Origin: Sarcophilus harrisii
Lineage: Eukaryota; Chordata; Mammalia; Dasyuromorphia; Dasyuridae
Reading direction: 5' to 3'
Assembly (NCBI RefSeq): GCF_902635505.1
Contig: NC_045426.1
Location: 333,550,374-333,614,373, forward strand
Length of the DNA stretch: 64,000 nucleotides
Of this stretch, positions 36,961-48,099 are shown piece after piece (position 1 is the first letter of the stretch; each line of letters begins with the position of its first letter). The position numbers were made by a program, and so were the translations under genes. The notes beneath the pieces are model-generated. The model worked only from the letters and a program-made list of their open reading frames with translations, made no database searches and was not told the origin of the DNA.

Positions 36961-37229
36961 GCATATCACTTACCAAGTAACATAATACATTTCAATTGCA
37001 CAAACTTAGTGTCTATAAAAGGAAAAATATGCTCCAGTACCTTGGAGATCAGCTTGGACTCTCTAGGGCCACACCAATAGGGAAGACTTTGGGTATGACC
37101 CTGTAATTTGACTTACTCTCGCTAAATACTGAGGGGTCCATCACCCAATTGGTCCTAAGGTAATGAATGTTTTTGCCTAGAGTCTTTCACAAAGATCATC
37201 TTTTAAAAAGCTGCTAGGAGACCCTGGTA

Positions 37230-37455
37230 TAGATTTGATCTGGTCACACAACCAGTATATATCTGAGGAGAGTTGAATCCAAGTTATACTGAAATCAACT
37301 CTTTATCCATTACACTCCAGATGTTACAAATGGGAAACCATGAAGATGTCATGGTATAGTGGAAAGATTACTAGCTTTGGATTTAAAAGGAGCTGGGTTC
37401 AAATTCTGGCTCTGTTGCTACTTATTATCTGTGTGAGAAAATCACTTTGGGTCTG
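37230..37455 (+). mobile_element. Two SINE remnants (MIR, MAR1-like)
   Basis: A MIR 3' half (GTCACACAACCAGTATATAT; TTTATCCATTACACTCC) is followed by a MAR1-like head (GTCATGGTATAGTGGAAAGA; GAGCTGGGTTCAAATTCTGG). Confidence 0.6.
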
Positions 37456-37589
37456 ATACATGGTCTAAAGTGGTGGGAGAAGTTCCCATACTGATGAAAT
37501 CATGGATTCTTGAGTATTGACCTATATCAGGAATTTGTTCTTTAATGTACAAATTAGATTCTCAAATTCTTTGAATGAACAGATGAAAA

Positions 37590-37890
37590 AGTAAATTTGT
37601 ATTTACTATGTGTGGGCTTTGTGATAAGCATCAAAGATACAAATAGAAAATACAGTTCACTCTCAAGGAACACAGATTCAAAAGCAACCCAAGTCATGTG
37701 GAAAAGTTTGATGGTCCTTAGGGAGCAGCAACAAAGCAGATGGCAATACCTCACCTTTAACACTGTTAATGGCACTTAGTACATAGCAACCACTGTCAAT
37801 AAGTGCTTTTAATTATAATTTTATCCTCACAACAATCCTGGAAGGTAGGTATTATAATTACCCCCATTCTACAAGTTATGCATCACTTAG
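37590..37890. mobile_element. L2 3' ends and MIR core
   Basis: 37,590-37,690 is L2 antisense (TTACTATGTGTGGGCTTTGT; CACTCTCAAGGAACACAGAT). 37,755-37,800 is an L2-like sense end, followed by a MIR core (TTATCCTCACAACAATCCTG; GGTAGGTATTATAATTACCC). Confidence 0.5.
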
Positions 37891-37962
37891 CTGTAGTTTC
37901 CACTGATAAAATTATGTCATTTCTGATCTTGAACAATTTGTTCAAAAACATTGTTGGTGAAA

Positions 37963-38540
37963 TTTTTTTTCCCTGTTGGATTTCATTAGTTGTAGCTGCA
38001 GCTACAATTGCAAAAGCAATTGCCAGGCTGGTGAACTGGAGGGTACTGACACTAAGAGTTCTTGTATCTACTTGTCTTCCTTTTTGACTGGTGGTGGGGG
38101 AGAGAGAAATGGGTCCTTCGTCCATTGTGATTTCCCCCTTCAATTACGGCTGTGGAGCCAGAACTGGGAGCAGGATCTGTTCCCAAGGCCTTAGATTCAG
38201 AGTTCTGGGCTATCTTTGAGGTAAAGTGGAGGTTGTGGTGCTAGTGATGGTGGTTTAACTTGCCTGGCAGATGCTGTCTCCTATCTCTTTCCCAGGTTGC
38301 CCAAGTCAACCAAGTTTTGACCAACTGCTATAAGATGTTCTTCTTGTAGCAGTTGGTCAAAACTTGGTTGGAATGGCTGGCTCTTCTCTAAAGAAGTCAT
38401 CCTCTTGGGTGATGGATGTGAGGGCTGTGCCGAAAGTAATCTGGTAGTCTGAGGAGCACTGTCACTTTTAAAACTCTTAGGTCCAGGGTCTTGGGCAATC
38501 AGATGTCTGAGATGAGTTGGCATTCAAGGTAACATTCAAC
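37963..38540 (-). pseudogene. Possible unidentified retrocopy
   Basis: The segment is richer in GC than its surroundings. On the minus strand it carries an 80-codon frame (38,281-38,523; contains SLEKSQPFQPSFDQLLQEEH) followed by 3'UTR-like sequence ending in an A8 run at 37,963-37,970. No AATAAA or target duplication was found and I do not recognise the protein. It could equally be unique intergenic DNA. A 29-bp hairpin lies inside it. Confidence 0.3.
38307..38370. repeat. Near-perfect hairpin (29-bp stem, 6-base loop)
   Basis: CAACCAAGTTTTGACCAACT with GCTA (38,307-38,330) is exactly complementary to 38,347-38,370. The stem continues through a T:G position and four more pairs to the loop TGTTCT. 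Either strand, if transcribed, would fold into it. Confidence 0.95.
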
Positions 38541-38666
38541 TTTTGTTAGTTTAGCAGAATTAAATAAGAAAAGCTCTGAACCTGGAATGGGAAGATAAGG
38601 GCTTGAATTTCTCCTTCAGTATATACAAGTTAGATATTTAATCTTGGTTAAATATTCTCTCCCCCT

Positions 38667-39031
38667 TAGAGTCTTCTCTAAAAACACTTTCTTCTAGAGT
38701 TAAACATTTTTGTTGTATTATCTAAAAATCACTTTCATCTCTGATGCTACTTGATATTCATTCCACAAGCATTTATTAAGCATCTATTTTATGCCAAAGA
38801 CTGAAAATACAGGATAAAATATAACATAGTCCCATGCCTTCAACTCAGAGTCTTTCCTAAAGACACTTTCTTCTAGAGCTAAACTTCTTTATTGTATTAT
38901 CTAAAAATTATTTCCACCTCTGATAATATATTTCACTTGATATTCATTCCACAAGCATTTATTAAGCATCTATTATATACCAAAGACTGGAAATATGGTA
39001 TGAAATATAACACAGTCCCATGCCTTCAACT
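38667..39031 (+). repeat. Two-copy tandem duplication, about 180-bp unit
   Basis: Unit 1 (38,667-38,846) and unit 2 (38,848-39,031) share CACTTTCTTCTAGAG, GTATTATCTAAAAAT, TTGATATTCATTCCACAAGC and CAGTCCCATGCCTTCAACT-like blocks in the same order. Part of each unit is an L2 3' end. Confidence 0.85.
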
Positions 39032-39044
39032 TTACATGTACATA

Positions 39045-39230
39045 TATTTTAATGTTTTTTATTGAAGCTTTTATATTTTCAAAACATATACAAGGACAAT
39101 TTTTTAACATATACCCTTGCAAAATCTTTTGTTCCAATTCCCCTCTCCCATTTCCTCCTCCCCTAGATAGCAAATAATTTAATGCATATTGATGTGTTAA
39201 ACATGGTAAAATATATATTTACATGTATAC
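39045..39230 (-). mobile_element. L1 3'UTR fragment
   Basis: TTATTGAAGCTTTTATATTT, CCCTTGCAAAATCTTTTGTT and TGTGTTAAACATGGTAAAAT. Confidence 0.8.
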
Positions 39231-39246
39231 TTTAAGATCCCTTCTA

Positions 39247-40005
39247 ATGATCCTACCATTCTGGAGAACAATTTGGAACTATACCAAAGGGCTATCAAAC
39301 TGCATACCCTTTGATCTAGCAGTGTCTCTATTGAGTCTATATCCCAAAGAGATCACCAAAAGAGGTAAATGTCTATAGCATGTGCAAAAATGTTTGTAGC
39401 AGCTCTTTTTATAGTGTCAAGAAATTGAAAATTGAGCATGCCTCTTAGTTAGGGAATGGCTGAACAGGTTATGGTATATGAATGTAATGGAATATTATAA
39501 TTCTATAATAAATGACAAGAAGGCTGATTTCAGAAAAGCTTGGAAAGACTTACATGAACTGATGCTGATGAAGTGAGCAGAACCAAGAGAACATTGTACA
39601 CAGCAACAACAAGATTATGTGATAATCAACTGTGATGGACTTGGCTCTTTTTAACAAGGAGATGATTGATTTGAAACAATTTCAATAGACTTGTGATGGG
39701 GACTGAATGTGGATCACAACATAATATCTTCACCTTTTTTGTTGTTGTTTGTTTGCTTGTGTTTTTCTTTCTCCCTTCCCCCCCCCCACACACAGCATGC
39801 GTTTTTTTGTGCAGCATGATAAATGTGGAAATAGGTTTAGAAGAAATGCATGCGTTTAAGCTATATTGAATTGCTTGCTGTCTTGGGGAAGGGGAAAGGA
39901 AGAGGAGAGGGAGAAAAATTTGAAACACAAGACTTTGCAAAGATGCATGTGGAAAACTATTTTTGCATGTATTTGGAAAAATAAAATACTATTAAAATAA
40001 AATAA
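39247..40005 (+). mobile_element. 5'-truncated L1 with perfect TSD
   Basis: It runs from the ORF2 C-terminus (CATTCTGGAGAACAATTTGG) through the 3'UTR to an AATAAAATACTATTAAAATA tail. TAAGATCCCTTCTA occurs unchanged on both sides (39,233-39,246 and 40,006-40,019). The perfect duplication suggests a fairly young insertion, next to an older L1 end in the opposite orientation. Confidence 0.9.
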
Positions 40006-40224
40006 TAAGATCCCTTCTAGCTTGATCCTCTATATTCCAAGGTGTGTTGTGGGTTTGAAATTCTATGCCCTAAGTCCCTTTGAAGCCCCAATATTCAGTG
40101 TATCTTGGATTCTGTGGTTTATGTGTTTATCTAAGATATATGTGTTTTAAGGACCAAGGTTGATTGAGTCTCATATGGCAAGGAAAAAAAAAAACAACTT
40201 TAATATTTAGCCAAGGAAAAAAGG

Positions 40225-40505
40225 CAGGAGAAATATGGAAATAAGCATTTTAAAGTAACTACTACGTTCTAGGCATTGTGCTAAGTGATATAGAAATAGC
40301 TCATTTAATTCTCAGCAACTCTGAGATGAGGGTACTATTATTATGCACATTTTACAGTTGAGAAAATTGAGGCAGATAGAGAATTAATTACCAGAAGACC
40401 AGTTACTAGATTTAATCCAAAGCATATAGTTAGTAAATGTCTGAGACTAAATTTGAACTCGGGTCTTCCTGACTCCAGGCTTAGAACTCTATTATGCCTC
40501 CTAAC
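40225..40505 (+). mobile_element. MIR SINE, nearly full
   Basis: ACTACGTTCTAGGCATTGTG, GGTACTATTATTATGCACAT, TTACAGTTGAGAAAATTGAG and AACTCGGGTCTTCCTGACTC cover the family from head to end. Confidence 0.7.
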
Positions 40506-40644
40506 TGGCTCTAAGAGGGAGAATGGGGATGGTTTAAATTAGGTTAACAACCTCGCTGGTCACATGCTTATTTCATTATTGCTTTGTCTCCTGCTACTCT
40601 TAATTCTATCTACATAAATAGAGTCTAGTCAATGATGACACTTT

Positions 40645-42112
40645 TTTTTTTTCATAATTATAACTTTTCATTGACAGAATCCATGCCTGGGTAATTTTTT
40701 TTAAAACATTATCCCTTGCACTCAGTTCTGTTCTGACTTTTCCCCTCCCTCCCTTCACCCCCTCCTCCAGATGGCAAGCAGTCCTATACATGTTAAATAT
40801 GTCACAGTATATCCTAGATACAGTATATGTGTGCAGAACCAAACGGTTCTCTTATTGCGCAGGAAGAATTGGATTCAGAAGGTAAAAATAACCTGGGAAG
40901 AAAAATAAAAATGCAAACAGTTCACACTCATTTCCCAATGTTCTTTCTTTGGGTGTAGCTGCTTCTGTCCATCCTTGATCAATTGAAATGGAATTAGATC
41001 TTCTCTTTGTCAAAGAAATTCACTTCCATAACAATATATCTTCATACAGTATTGTTGTTGAAGTATATAATGATCTCCTGGTTCTGCTCATTTCACTTAG
41101 CATCAGTTCATGTAAGTCTCTCCAAGCCTTTCTGAAATCATCCTGTTGGTCATTTCTTACAGAACAATAATATTCCATAACATTCATCTACCACAATTTA
41201 CCCAACCATTCTCCAATTGATAGGCATCCATTCATTTTCCAGTTTCTAGCCACTACAAACAGGGCTGCCACAAATATTTTGGCACATACAGGTCCCTTTC
41301 CCTTCTTTAGTAACTCTTTGGGATATGAGCCTAGTAAAACACTGCTGGATCAAAGGGTATGCACAGTTTGATAACTTTTTGGGCATAATTCCAGATTGCT
41401 TTCCAGAATGTCTGGATGTGTTCACAATTCCACCAACAATGTATCAGTGTCCCAGTTTTCCCACATCCCCTCCAACATTCCGCATTATCTTTCCCTGTCA
41501 TTCTAGCCAATCTGAGAGGTGTGTAGTTGTATCTCAGAGTTGTTTTAATTTGCATTTCTCTGTTTAATAATGACTTGGAGCATCTTTTCATATGGCTAGA
41601 AATAGTTTCAATTTCTTCGTCTGAGAATTGTCTGTTCATATCCTTTGACCATTTATCAATTGGAGAATGGCTTGATTTCTTATAAATTAGAGTCAATTCT
41701 GTATATATTTTGGAAATGAGGCCTTTATCAGAACTTTTGACTGTAAAAACGTTTTCCCAGTTTGTTGCTCCCCTTCTAATCTTGTCTGCATTAGTTTTTT
41801 TTTGTACAAAAACTTTTCAATTTGATATAATCAAAATTTTCTATTTTGTGATCAGTAATGATCTCTAATTCTTCTTTGGTCATAAATTCCTTCCTCTTCC
41901 ACAAATCTGAGAGGTAAACTATCCTATGCTCTTGCAATTTATTTATAATCTCATTCTTTATGCCTAGGTCATGAACCCATTTTTGATCTTATCTTGGTGT
42001 AGGGTGTTAAGTGTGGGTCAATGCCTAGTTTCTGCCATATTAATTTCCAATTTTCCCAGCAATTTTTGTCAAATATTGAGTTCTTATCCCCAAAACTGGG
42101 GTCTTTGGGTTT
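40645..42112 (-). mobile_element. 5'-truncated L1, 1.47 kb, with TSD
   Basis: It contains the 3'UTR and about 1 kb of ORF2. The minus strand at 41,331-41,696 is open for 121 codons and reads MKRCSKSLLNREMQIKTTLR and CWRGCGKTGTLIHCWWNCEH, the L1 ORF2 C-terminal cysteine motif region (CWRGCG...HCWW). ATGACACTTT is present at 40,635 (before the T-run) and 42,113. The copy is 5' truncated, so inactive. Confidence 0.92.
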
Positions 42113-42429
42113 ATGACACTTTGTTTTAAAAGATAATGGACAAGACTCTACTTTGAGCGTAATATTTTTTTTATTTGAGCATCACCTGTGATCTGTTGAA
42201 AATGAAAAAAAATCAGGAAAATTAGACAAGATCATAGGGATCAAGGAAAGCTTTTTTTTAAATTAATGCTTTATTGATGTGCTTTAGGAAATTGTCAACT
42301 CCCAGTGACTCTGAACTCTACATCCCAAAAGGAACTCTTCATTTTAATAAAAGAACTATTTAAGCAAACAAGTCAACACTTTTGATATGTCTGACAACGT
42401 ATGTTATGTTCTAAACTTATAATCTACCA

Positions 42430-42622
42430 TTGAGGAATAGTGGATAGAATGTTGGGTTTAGAATAATGAAGACTTGAGATAGAATCCTACTTCAGATACT
42501 CACTAGCTATGTCTGTATTAATTATCAAGTTAACATCTCTGAGCCTCTGTTTCCTTATCTATAAAATGAGATGATTGAACTCAATAACCTTTGAAGTCCT
42601 TTCCAGCTCTAGATCTATAAAC
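42430..42622 (+). mobile_element. MAR1-like SINE
   Basis: GGAATAGTGGATAGAATGTT, GAGCCTCTGTTTCCTTATCT and CCTTTCCAGCTCTAGATCTA. Confidence 0.7.
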
Positions 42623-42899
42623 CTAGTTCTCCTACCTCTATGCCAAGTGTCTGGAAGCACATTTTACCAGTATTCCCTTGAAGTCGCCATTGGTCACTAT
42701 TATTTTCCCTTTTGGTAATGTAGTAGTCATGTAAATTATTTTTAGAGGAATTATTTGCTAAGAGGGAACTTCGAAAAGTATCAAGCCAATAATGTTTGAA
42801 TAATATAAAAGATGTTATATCAACAAATCTAATTTAATCAGGCCAACTGCTCCACTTAACCCAGCAGCTTACCCCCTAAGAGGCACAGAAACAATATTG

Positions 42900-43200
42900 T
42901 AATGATTGATTATCTGGCACTTTGCTGTTTACAAAGGACTTTAATACGGTTCTCTTTGGATCCTCAAAACAAGCCTGTAAGATAAGCAAGACATAGGTAT
43001 ATAAAAAAGTCAGGCATATCCAGGACAAAGTCCAAAATGAAGAGGGATTCTTTGTACATACTAAGGTCCAATCGTCTCCATTTTCCATGTAAAGAAATGG
43101 AGGCTGAAAGGCTAAACAACTTCAAATTTTCCACAGTTAATAAGTAATAGAGCTGGAACTGAAACCCCAAATCAGTTCTCTTTCCATTAGACTTCAGCAG
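42900..43200 (+). mobile_element. MIR SINE, interrupted
   Basis: The head (GGCACTTTGCTGTTTACAAA; GATCCTCAAAACAAGCCTGT) and the core (ATGTAAAGAAATGGAGGCTG; AGAGCTGGAACTGAAACCCC) are separated by about 80 extra bases. Confidence 0.55.
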
Positions 43201-43324
43201 CTTTTCTGATAAGCAAATTAATGTTATAATTACAATACCTTATAGTTTCTACTCTCTGGTTTCATAAACATGTATATGTGTATGTATGTGCATTATATAG
43301 GCATTTTTTCTCGCCTTTCCCAAA

Positions 43325-43735
43325 AGTATTCTAGTGTGGAGGGAAGAGCACTAGACTCTTAAAAAAAAAAAGAAAAGAAAAACATTTTAATAGGTTTTAA
43401 TTTTCAAAATACATGCAAAGATAGTTTTCAGCATTCACCCCTGAAAAATTGAGTACTCCAAGTTTTTTCTTTCCTTTTCCCCTACTCCTTCCCCTAGAGA
43501 CCAAACAATCCAAAATATGTTAAACATGTGCAATTTTTCCATATTATTTCCATATTTATCAGAGCACTGAACTCTTAAATCAGGACTCAAACCTTGATTC
43601 TGTGACTGTGTAATGTTTGGTAAATCACAATTTCTCTGAGCCTCAATTACGTGATTTATCAAAGATTGTACAGTCACAGAATCAGAATTTGAATCCTAAA
43701 CCTAGTTCTTAATTATTAAATTATAAGCCAATTTT
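43325..43735 (+). mobile_element. MAR1-like SINE split by an L1 fragment
   Basis: The SINE head (CTAGTGTGGAGGGAAGAGCA) and body (ACTCAAACCTTGATTCTGTG; GAGCCTCAATTACGTG) are separated by 43,364-43,560. The joint sequence is duplicated on both sides, as a target duplication. Confidence 0.7.
43364..43560 (-). mobile_element. L1 3'UTR inserted in a SINE
   Basis: L1 3' sequence (TTTTCAAAATACATGCAAAG; CCCTAGAGACCAAACAATCC) lies between AGAGCACTAGACTCTTAAA (43,345) and AGAGCACTGAACTCTTAAA (43,561). Unusually, an A-rich run rather than T-rich sits at its 3' side as read on +. Confidence 0.75.
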
Positions 43736-44036
43736 TTCTTTCTTTTTTTATTATAGCTTTTTATTGACAAAACATATGCATGGGTAATTTTCCAATATTG
43801 ACCCTTGCAAAACCTTCTGTTCCAACTTTTCTCCTTCTTCCCCCACTCTCTCCCCTAGATGGGCAGGTAGTCCCATACATGTTAAATATGTGAAAGTATA
43901 CATTAAATACAATATATGTTTACATATTTTTATATAGTTGTCTTGCTACACAAGAAAAATTGGATTTAGAAAAAAGGTAAAAATAACCTGGGAAGAAAGA
44001 CAAAAATGCAAGAAAACAATAACAGAAAAGTGTAAA
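43734..44036 (-). mobile_element. L1 3'UTR fragment with TSD
   Basis: TTATTGACAAAACATATGCA, GGCAGGTAGTCCCATACATG and ACCTGGGAAGAAAGACAAAA. TATAAGCCAATT flanks it at 43,722-43,733 and 44,037-44,048. Confidence 0.85.
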
Positions 44037-44147
44037 TATAAGCCAATTATTTATAACTATAAATTTATTATACAAATTAACTATTAAAAATAAATGAAAA
44101 GATTAGCTAGAGAATCTCTAAGGTCCCATGCAACTCTAAATTTAAGT

Positions 44148-44225
44148 TATTAATAATAGCTTACATTTCTATAATGCTTCAGGATCTTTTTGAATGGTTT
44201 TAAATTAGTTATCTAATTTTTGTGA
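44148..44225 (+). mobile_element. MIR head fragment
   Basis: AATAATAGCTTACATTTCTA with TAATGCTTCAGGATCTTTTT. Confidence 0.45.
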
Positions 44226-44229
44226 AGGT

Positions 44230-46620
44230 GTATAAGAAACATAGCCCTAATTGCAGGAGGAGGTGTTTATCTCTATGGCTGAGAATATTGTAGTAATGAT
44301 TTACCTCTTCCTTGAGAAAACCTAAGGAATGAATTATCATGAAAAACTTGGGACAAATGGACAGATTTAGTTATCCAAACAGGTGGTCTTGATCATTTGT
44401 TGTTGGTTTTTGGATTATCTCTTTCCTGAAAATTAACTACAAGCTGGCATTGTTTCTCAGATGTGAAAACAGGAACTTTGTACACAGAAGAAATAAAACC
44501 ATAGGTTATAAACCAGGAAAAAAAAGAACCATTCTCTCCAAGCAATCAAAGGATTTTGTGTCCCATAAAAAAGCTCCTGGTAAAGACCACTGGCGACCAT
44601 AGGCCCCCTTGGTATATTAAGATAAGATGTAATATTATAGCAATAAATGAAAGGTTGAGCTTTGTAAATGACTAGGACTTTAATATCTGTATTTTCATAT
44701 TAGGCTCAACTCTTTGAGGACAGCTACTCTGCCATCTTTTTATCTTTGTCTCTCCAAGTTGGCATAGTACTTTTCATATAGTAGAAAAAGGTTCTACATA
44801 AGTTTGAATAGTATAGTGGAAGCTTAAGAAATGACTATTGAATTTAATTTAATTTAAAGTAGCCTTAACAATTACCTATTGATTATACTCCAAAGAAACT
44901 GAAAAGGATAAAAGCAAGTCAGGAGTACAGAATTCACTTTACTCCAGTTTAATAAACATGGATTAAAATATACATTATGTGTAACAAAATCCTACTTTAA
45001 TGCCTCTTTGTGGAGTAGAGGGGTCCTAAGGTTCTTGAAAGCTATCAATAAAGTATAAACTCTGTCAAATTCTTCCATGTTGGAAAGACTTCCAGTATGG
45101 TCTTGGCAACAGAAAAAAATCTGCTCTCTGAGGACCAACTTAATTGAATTACTGAAATGCTTATCTCTTATAGGATGGGCAATTGGTTATGTATGAATAA
45201 GAATTCCACAGGTTGTCATGGCAACCCATGAAATAAATAAAAATTAAAATGGTCCACAAGCCTGTGCAGGGTCCCCTTCTCCTTCTGTTGTGACAGTGGC
45301 AGACTCATAGTAAAGGGACAGAGTGCTAAGAATCACACTTTTTGAACTGTCTACAAACACTAAGTTAACTGTTAGTACTCTAAATGTGAGATCTTTGTCC
45401 AGTAATGAGTATATGTAGTTTAAGAAAGCTGTCATATCAACAGTGACATTTTTGCTATAAATGAAACTGAAAACTATGAGCTGCCTTAAAAGCTCTTCTA
45501 TAAGATATCTCCTATATATATGTCAAAATCAAACAAAATCCCTTGAAAGATAATGGTGATAACTTTGTTCAGTGAGCCTCTAATTATTAACATCAAACCC
45601 TAGGAGGGATGGCCTTGCCAAATGTGTGTGCTGCTGCCATGTAGGATTTCCAAGAGCAAGTGCTAATTGAAGAGTTTCCCTATGCATTATAAGATCCTTC
45701 AACTACTTCTATTTGCAGATGACATTTGTTGGCTAATATCTCAAATGGACTTCTGGCTTCCCAGTGGTGGATGCCATCTTTACTAGTAGACCACCAACTC
45801 TCTTTGTTAGCAAAACTCTTTTCTCTTTTTTTTCTTCTAATTGATGTTCTATGGTCTCATTTCTCTTATGTGCTCCTTTCTTTTTCCTTCTAAATAGACA
45901 ATATAAACTTTCAGGCAGAGACAATACCAGGTCTGCAACATTGCAAAGATTCCCAAATGAGATCTACAGTCAATCAAAAAACTTTAACTCGACATGGGAA
46001 AAACTAAATGAGTGAAAATGGCTTATTGATCTCGCTATAATTTCTGATTGGATAGGTAACACGTGATCCATTATACCTTGGACAGGCAGTGAAGTGGACA
46101 ATGAGCTGGGCCCAGAATTAACAGGAGGAGAAGAATGAGATAAATCGCCTTTGTGAAATGACCTTATGATTCTCAGTTATAATATATGTAGCATGTTCTC
46201 TTCAGTTTGAGTAACTGGAGAAAATAAATTGTGTCTGCTGAAAGAGCGTAGGACTATGGCTGGGAATGGTAACTGGCAGAGACTAAAGAAATCAGTAAAG
46301 TTAGATAAGATTTAGAAAAGTGTAGCAATTCAGAAGAAATTAGGGAGACTTTTTTTTTCTTTATCTCACATGAGTGAGATGGTCCAGAAAAATGAAATGA
46401 CTCATTGCCTTAACTAAGAAACTGGTGGATGGGCTGAAAATACTAAAAAGATGTAAACATCATAAAACATCACAAGGAATGAGTGGAAGGTGAAAAGTGA
46501 TCAAAACTATGTCCCTCACCCTCCCCTTCTGACCTAACTAGGGAGCAGACTGTAAGTGATCCTGGATTTTTTCTACTCATTTGGGATCAATACTGCTCAT
46601 TTAAGGAATTCCATTTTATT
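44230..46620. other. Intergenic DNA, largely unrecognised
   Basis: An L2-like sense 3' end at about 44,700-44,815 (TTTGAGGACAGCTACTCTGC) is the only repeat I can support. No credible gene is seen. Short minus-strand frames near 45,244-45,435 and 45,733-45,924 match nothing known to me. Confidence 0.4.
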
Positions 46621-46684
46621 TTCTTCCTTTCATTTTTTTCTTTATTCATTAGTTTGTTTGTTTATTCAAGGCGATCAGGGTTAA

Positions 46685-47015
46685 GTGGAATGGAAAATAA
46701 CCAATCCAGAGAGAGAACTATGAGTATTGAATATGGATGGAAGCCTAATATTTTCATTTTTTTTGTCTGTTTTCTTTCTTAATGTCTTTCCCCTCCTTTG
46801 GTCTGATTTTTCTTGTACAACATGACAAATATGGAAATATATTGAAAAAGGTTGTACTTTGAGACTTAATAAGCTACATCATATTGCTTGCTGTCTTAGA
46901 GTGAGAGAAAGTAAGGGAGGTAGGAAGGGAAAAAATTCAGAACACAAAGTCTTACAAAAATGAATGTTGAAAACTCTTTACGTGTATTTGGGAAAATAAA
47001 ATCTATTGAGAAAAT
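46685..47015 (+). mobile_element. L1 3' end (older subfamily)
   Basis: CCAGAGAGAGAACTATGAGT, TTTTTCTTGTACAACATGAC, CATATTGCTTGCTGTCTTAG and TGTATTTGGGAAAATAAAAT mark the 3'UTR to the tail. Confidence 0.8.
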
Positions 47016-47129
47016 AACATAATCTACATGCTCATGCACTTAAAGGCAGTGATATAGTCTAGTACATTGAGGAGTTGTAATGAATATTTGGGTGCGGATT
47101 ATGAACTAAGAGAATGAGAAAATCTTTCA

Positions 47130-47345
47130 AAAAATACCTGGGTACAAGGCAATCCCAATGAATTTTGAATAGAAAACACCATTTGCTTCTAGAAAAAGAA
47201 TGATGGAAATTGAATGTAAATCACCATATGCTATGTTCACTTCTTTTTTCTGTTTTTTTTTCCTCTCATGGTTTTTCCTTTTTGTTCTGATTTTTCTCTC
47301 TCAACATGATTCACTAGGAAATATGTATTTTAAAAGTTAATATAT
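47130..47345 (+). mobile_element. L1 3' end (other subfamily)
   Basis: CAATCCCAATGAATTTTGAA, GAATGATGGAAATTGAATGT and TCACCATATGCTATGTTCAC. It resembles the tail of the copy at 51,185-52,310. TA-rich sequence follows. Confidence 0.7.
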
Positions 47346-47599
47346 ATGTACGTGCTATATTGGTATAAAAGTTAATATACATGTTAATATAAATGCACAC
47401 ATATATACATTTTATAAAATGTATAAAATGTATATATATATGTATAAAATACATATGCATCTTATGTATAGAATACCTGGGAGCCTTAAGTCAGGAGACA
47501 ATCTCTAACACAAGGATTGTATATGAATATTTAGGAAGTCAAACAAAGTAGTAGGAGACATTTTAAGACAATATCACTTATAGATGGGGATATAAGGCA

Positions 47600-48085
47600 T
47601 GCTGTCAGGGGGACAGTATGGCATAATCACTAGACTCAGAATCATGAAGACCTAGCTTCAGGGGTGCTAACGTCAACTCCAACCATCTCTCCTCTCCCCA
47701 TCATGAAGGTTGATTGTTAAATTTTCAGTGTGATCATTTGTTAACACCTCAGAAATTGGCAAATATTAAGGCTTGACTTATTATTTTGGTGATTATTTCT
47801 ACTTAAGACAGAGATGGGAAAAATATTAATAACACAAGTTAAACTTAAAAATTTATCTTACATAAATTTTCCCAGAGAACTGTTTATGAACCCAGCACAC
47901 TCCTGCCTGGGTTCAAATTCCAACTTCAAGACTGATTAATTATGTGACCCTGAACAAATTATTTCTCTGTTTCTGATACTCAGGGTTTCCATAAATTAAT
48001 GGAGTTAATGATACTTGTAGTGGATGACTTGCTGGGTTGTGGGGTTTATATTAAAAAATGAATCTTTTCAAATGTTAAAGAGCTA
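47600..48085 (+). mobile_element. MAR1-like SINE split by a hAT element
   Basis: The head (GACAGTATGGCATAATCACT) ends at 47,658 and the body (CCTGGGTTCAAATTCCAAC) resumes at 47,906. The tail runs to about 48,085. Confidence 0.65.
47659..47905. mobile_element. Non-autonomous hAT DNA transposon
   Basis: The element starts CAGGGGTGCTAA and the reverse complement of its end is CAGGAGTGTGCT, an imperfect hAT-type terminal repeat. The 8-base flanks CCTAGCTT (47,651-47,658) and CCTGGGTT (47,906-47,913) agree at six of eight positions, as an aged hAT target duplication would. There is no open frame; length is 247 bp. Confidence 0.7.
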
Positions 48086-48099
48086 TGTAAATGTGAGTG

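Noticed and set aside
41331-41696. 121-codon minus-strand frame resembling a real protein
   Set aside because: It is the C-terminus of L1 ORF2 in a 5'-truncated copy, not a host gene.
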